A program made the position numbers and the translations under genes. The notes below the pieces were generated by a model. The model saw only the letters and a program-made list of their open reading frames with translations. It ran no database searches and was not told the origin of the DNA. Below are positions 4,010 to 6,463 of a stretch of DNA of 6,463 nucleotides, one piece after another. The stretch spans positions 1 to 6,463 of the forward strand of contig SBBV01000032.1 in the NCBI GenBank assembly GCA_005240015.1, written 5' to 3'. The stretch is from Candidatus Odyssella thessalonicensis (GTDB lineage Bacteria > Pseudomonadota > Alphaproteobacteria > Bin65). The first letter of the stretch is position 1. Every line of letters begins with the position of its first letter.

Positions 4010-6001
4010 ATGGTCGATCCGATGAACGACACGGCGAAGGCAAAGTCCGAGCGCACGCCGCTGGCGCAGGAGATCGAGAATCTCCGTCGCCGCCTCGAGC
4101 AGGAGCGGGCGCGCTTTGCCGATCTCGCCTCGATCGCGTCGGATTGGTGGTGGGAAATGTCCGCCGATCTGCGCTTCAGCTACGTCTCCGAGCGCTTCGA
4201 GCGCCTGTTCCACATCGCGCCGCAGGACGTGATCGGCAAGCGGCGCCAGGATCTGAAGCGCGCCGACTACAGCGACCCGAAGTGGCGGGAGCATGCGGCG
4301 CTGCTCGAGGCGAAGAAGCCCTTCCGCAACTTCGAGACCACGCTCATCGACGGCCGCGGCGCCACGCGCCACATCGTGATCAGCGGCCTGCCGATCTTCG
4401 ACGAGAAGGTCGAATTCGCCGGCTATCGCGGCGTCGGCGTCGACCTGACCGATCTGCAGCGCCACGAGGCCGAAGCGGCGGAGCGCACGCGCGTGCTCGA
4501 AGCGACGCTCGAGAATCTCGAGGAAGGCGTCGGCCTCATCGACAAGGATCTGCGCGCGATCGCGTTCAATCGGCGCCTGCTCGACTATCTCAGGCTGCCG
4601 CGGGGCTCGATCTCCCCGGGCGATCCGTTCGAGAAGATCCTGCGCCTGCTCGCCGCTGCCGGCGAATACGGCGACGAGGAGCCCGAGGCGGCGGTGCAGC
4701 GGCGCCTGGCCATGGCGCGCTCGAACCGGCCCTTGACGCTCGAGCGCACGACGCCGCAGGGGCGCATCCTCGACATCCGCACCAACCCGCTGCCGAGCGG
4801 CGGCTTCGTGATCCGCTACAACGACGTGACCGAGGCGCGCCGGCGCGACGCCGCGATCCACCAGGCGCAGAAGATGGAGGCGCTGGGCCAGCTCACTGGC
4901 GGGATCGCGCACGACTTCAACAACCTTCTCACCGTGGTGCTGGGCAGCGCCGAGCTCCTGGCCGAGACGACCGATGCCAAGCGCCAGCGGCAGCTCGCCG
5001 CGACCATCATGCGCGCCGCCGAGCGCGGCTCCGAGCTCGCGCGGCGTCTGCTCGCTTTCGCGCGCCGGCAGCCGCTGGCGCCGACGACCGTCGACTTCAA
5101 TCGCCTGATCGCCGCGATGCACGGCATGCTGATGCAGACCCTGGGCGAGCACATCGAGATCCGCATCCTGCCCGACGCGAAGCTGCTGCCCGCCTATGTC
5201 GACGCCGGCCAGCTCGAAACCGCGATCTTGAACCTCGCGATCAACGCGCGCGACGCGATGCCCTCGGGCGGCCGGCTCACGATCGAGACGCGCAACGTGC
5301 ACCTCGAGCGCGGCTTCGTCGGCGGCCCGGGCGAGCCGCCGTCCGGCGACTACGTGATGGTCGCGGTGAGCGATACCGGCGCCGGCATGTCGCCCGAGGT
5401 GATGGCGCGCGCGTTCGATCCGTTCTTCACGACCAAGGATTTCGGCAAGGGCAGCGGCCTCGGCTTGAGCATGGTGTACGGCTTCGTGCGCCAGTCCGGC
5501 GGCTACGTGACGCTCTATTCCGAGCCCGGCCTCGGCACGACGGTGAAGCTCTATTTCCCGCCCGCCGACGGCGCCGCAGCGGCCGAGGAGGCGCCGCCCG
5601 CCGCCGAGGAGGTCCGCGGCAGCGAGGCGGTGCTGCTGGTCGAGGACGACGCGATGGTGCGCCGCCATGTCGAGGGCCTGCTCGCGGCGCTCGGCTACCG
5701 CACGCTCGTGGCCGAAAACGGCGCCGAGGCGCTGGCCATCCTCGGCCGCGGCGAGCGCGTCGATCTCATCTTCACCGACATGGTGATGCCCGGCGGCATG
5801 AGCGGGCGCGATCTCGCCGAGGCCGCGCGCCGGATGCGGCCCGACCTGAAGATCCTGTTCACGTCCGGCTACACCAACGAAATGCTCAAGGCCGGCGGCA
5901 CCGCCTCGCCGCCCTCGGCGGAGCCGGCCGCGAACTTCATCGCCAAGCCCTATCGCCGGCGCGAGCTCGCGGCCAAGCTGCGCGCCGTGCTCGACGGCTG
6001 A
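4010..6001 (+). CDS. Soluble PAS-PAS hybrid sensor histidine kinase with receiver domain
   Basis: The 663-residue protein has no signal peptide or membrane segment, so it should sense a cytoplasmic cue. A short coiled coil (about 17-40) leads into PAS domain 1 (41-150, with D-W-W-W-E-M and F-x-Y-V-S-x-R-F) and PAS domain 2 (about 163-275, E-E-G-V-G-L-I-D). The dimerisation/phosphoacceptor helix follows (289-355) with H301 in G-G-I-A-H-D-F-N-N-L-L. The ATPase domain carries the N box (N408, N412 in L-N-L-A-I-N-A-R-D-A-M), S-D455-T-G-A-G-M, F-F-T-T-K and G-S-G-L-G-L-S. After an Ala/Glu-rich linker the receiver domain (541-660) has acidic pocket E545-D546-D547, phosphoacceptor D590 and K646 in F-I-A-K-P-Y. 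All residues needed for autophosphorylation and phosphotransfer are present. No DNA-binding regulator or phosphotransfer gene lies beside it, so its output is unknown. The ATG at 4022 is an alternative start; neither has a good ribosome site. Confidence 0.95.
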   Translation: MVDPMNDTAKAKSERTPLAQEIENLRRRLEQERARFADLASIASDWWWEMSADLRFSYVSERFERLFHIAPQDVIGKRRQDLKRADYSDPKWREHAALLEAKKPFRNFETTLIDGRGATRHIVISGLPIFDEKVEFAGYRGVGVDLTDLQRHEAEAAERTRVLEATLENLEEGVGLIDKDLRAIAFNRRLLDYLRLPRGSISPGDPFEKILRLLAAAGEYGDEEPEAAVQRRLAMARSNRPLTLERTTPQGRILDIRTNPLPSGGFVIRYNDVTEARRRDAAIHQAQKMEALGQLTGGIAHDFNNLLTVVLGSAELLAETTDAKRQRQLAATIMRAAERGSELARRLLAFARRQPLAPTTVDFNRLIAAMHGMLMQTLGEHIEIRILPDAKLLPAYVDAGQLETAILNLAINARDAMPSGGRLTIETRNVHLERGFVGGPGEPPSGDYVMVAVSDTGAGMSPEVMARAFDPFFTTKDFGKGSGLGLSMVYGFVRQSGGYVTLYSEPGLGTTVKLYFPPADGAAAAEEAPPAAEEVRGSEAVLLVEDDAMVRRHVEGLLAALGYRTLVAENGAEALAILGRGERVDLIFTDMVMPGGMSGRDLAEAARRMRPDLKILFTSGYTNEMLKAGGTASPPSAEPAANFIAKPYRRRELAAKLRAVLDG

Positions 6002-6013
6002 GGCCGGGTCGAC

Positions 6014-6349
6014 TCACGCCTTCATTTCGATGTGGACTGCGAGCCAGATCGTGGCGCGGCCGGCATCCGTCCACGCGACCCGGTGCCTGTGGCGCGGCGG
6101 CAGCCACACATAATCGCCGCGCTCGAGCCGGTGCAGCGTGCTGTCGCCCTCGATCTCCAGCGCGGCCGAGCCTTCGAGCAGCAGCACCCATTCGCCCTGC
6201 GGCTGGTCGAGCCAGACGCCGGGCGGGCTGGCCTGGCCGGCCGAGACGATGCGCTCGATGCGGAGGCCGGGGACCGCCAGAAGAGTCGTGAAGACCTCCG
6301 TCGCGCGATTCGGCATAACACCCGAAAGAATGTTGCCGGTTCCACTCAT
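6014..6349 (-). CDS. Small single-domain cupin protein
   Basis: The 111-residue protein is one conserved beta-barrel of the cupin superfamily, predicted cytoplasmic. R-I-E-R-I-V-S opens the barrel (30-36). Cupin motif 1 is G-V-W-L-D-Q at 44-49 followed by E53-W-V-L-L-L-E-G60, which keeps the E-x6-G spacing but has W46-x-D48 in place of the usual metal-binding HxH. Motif 2 is G78-D-Y-V-W-L-P84 then H87-x-H89-R-V-A-W-T. I recall the ending W-L-A-V-H as typical of a widespread family of stand-alone small cupins with no firm function. Altered motif 1 makes classical dioxygenase chemistry doubtful; ligand binding is as likely. The ATG at 6349 is preceded by GCGAGGGAAAC, a fair ribosome site; the Met at residue 12 is an alternative. 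The gene converges on the kinase with only 12 bp between stops. Confidence 0.88.
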   Translation of the reverse strand: MSGTGNILSGVMPNRATEVFTTLLAVPGLRIERIVSAGQASPPGVWLDQPQGEWVLLLEGSAALEIEGDSTLHRLERGDYVWLPPRHRHRVAWTDAGRATIWLAVHIEMKA

Positions 6350-6365
6350 GTTTCCCTCGCGGCCG

Positions 6366-6436
6366 CAAATTAACGACGAATTCTGTTCACGCTTTATTAG
6401 CGAATATTGCAATGGAGCGCGAAACTGGACAGAATT
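6366..6436. promoter_or_regulatory. AT-rich divergent promoter region of the cupin gene
   Basis: This is the most AT-rich stretch of the window and sits just upstream of the cupin gene, so it should hold its promoter and perhaps one for a divergent gene at 6453. Symmetric elements are CGCT-N5-AGCG (6390-6402) and the AATTCTGTTCA/TGGACAGAATT pair. No -35/-10 pair stands out on either strand. Confidence 0.4.
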
Positions 6437-6452
6437 CGGCCGCGAGGGAAAC

Positions 6453-6463
6453 ATGAGTGGAAC
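6453..6463 (+). CDS. Possible start of a divergent cupin paralog, cut by the window end
   Basis: ATGAGTGGAAC reads M-S-G-T or M-S-G-N and so on, identical over 11 coding bases to the start of the leftward cupin gene. It is preceded by the same GCGAGGGAAAC ribosome binding site. Only the first codons are inside the window, so this could be a true divergent copy, a short decayed duplication, or a fold-back at a sequence end. Confidence 0.35.

Larger units (their letters stand above)
6339..6463. repeat. Long imperfect inverted repeat duplicating the cupin 5' end
   Basis: Bases 6339-6365 are the exact reverse complement of 6437-6463 (27 bp), and the last of these is the window's final base. After a 13-base insertion in the left arm (6366-6378), homology resumes: 6379-6389 (AATTCTGTTCA) is the reverse complement of 6426-6436 except for one base. 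The arms carry the cupin gene's ribosome binding site, ATG and first codons. The centre is AT-rich and includes CGCT-TTATT-AGCG (6390-6402). The repeat may continue beyond the window. Confidence 0.9.

Noticed and set aside
3759..4043. Upstream extension of the ModA-like protein to 4043
   Set aside because: It would place 95 residues before a clear signal peptide and cross the kinase promoter region; GGAGGAA fits the start at 3758.
3980..5668. A 562-codon open frame on the minus strand, antisense to the kinase
   Set aside because: It overlaps a kinase gene with complete catalytic motifs. Long antisense frames are expected in GC-rich coding DNA, and its translation is a low-complexity Ala/Arg/Asp/His mix without motifs.
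6359..6443. NotI-like (6359-6366) and two EcoRI-like (6378-6383, 6432-6437) sites suggesting cloning linker or vector sequence
   Set aside because: The sites are embedded in the cupin leader and its inverted copy, the arms differ by an indel and a base, and no other vector sequence is present. Coincidence in a GC-rich repeat is simpler.

Overview
This is a GC-rich chromosomal window with tightly packed genes. It probably comes from an alphaproteobacterium, for example a Rhodospirillales or Hyphomicrobiales relative. That placement is inferred from base composition, the style of the HDFNN-type hybrid kinase, the small secreted protein at 1393 and the extragenic inverted repeats; no rRNA or other marker gene is present to prove it. 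I see no tRNA, rRNA, CRISPR array, transposase or integrase.

Layout, left to right. A hairpin repeat (14-37) lies just past the end of a leftward gene for a two-CBS plus BON domain protein (42-734). Divergent from it is arfB/yaeJ (899-1321), a GGQ-type ribosome-rescue peptidyl-tRNA hydrolase. Next comes a secreted protein of unknown function (1393-1836). A spacer of about 295 bp carries two palindromic CRP-type sites and leads into a tiny secreted protein (2132-2380). A strong intrinsic terminator follows, then a third, consensus-perfect CRP-type site and a second, paralogous tiny secreted protein (2564-2842). A hairpin-rich convergent spacer separates this pair from a leftward ModA-like periplasmic solute-binding protein (2985-3758). 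Divergent from that is a soluble PAS-PAS-HisKA-HATPase-REC hybrid histidine kinase (4010-6001). It runs into a convergent small cupin gene (6014-6349). The last 125 bases form a long imperfect inverted repeat that re-creates the cupin gene's ribosome binding site and first codons in the opposite orientation at the window edge.

Most genes look like independent transcription units; no multi-gene metabolic operon is evident. The most coherent and potentially undescribed unit is the tandem pair at 2132-2842. Both proteins are secreted, Arg/Tyr-rich and under 95 residues, and share a YREFWRGNC core and two cysteines exactly 21 residues apart. Each is preceded by GTGA-N6-TCAC palindromes at nearly the same distance from its start, and a terminator between them separates their transcription. 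This suggests a duplicated gene-plus-promoter module under a CRP/FNR-family regulator. The function of the proteins is unknown.
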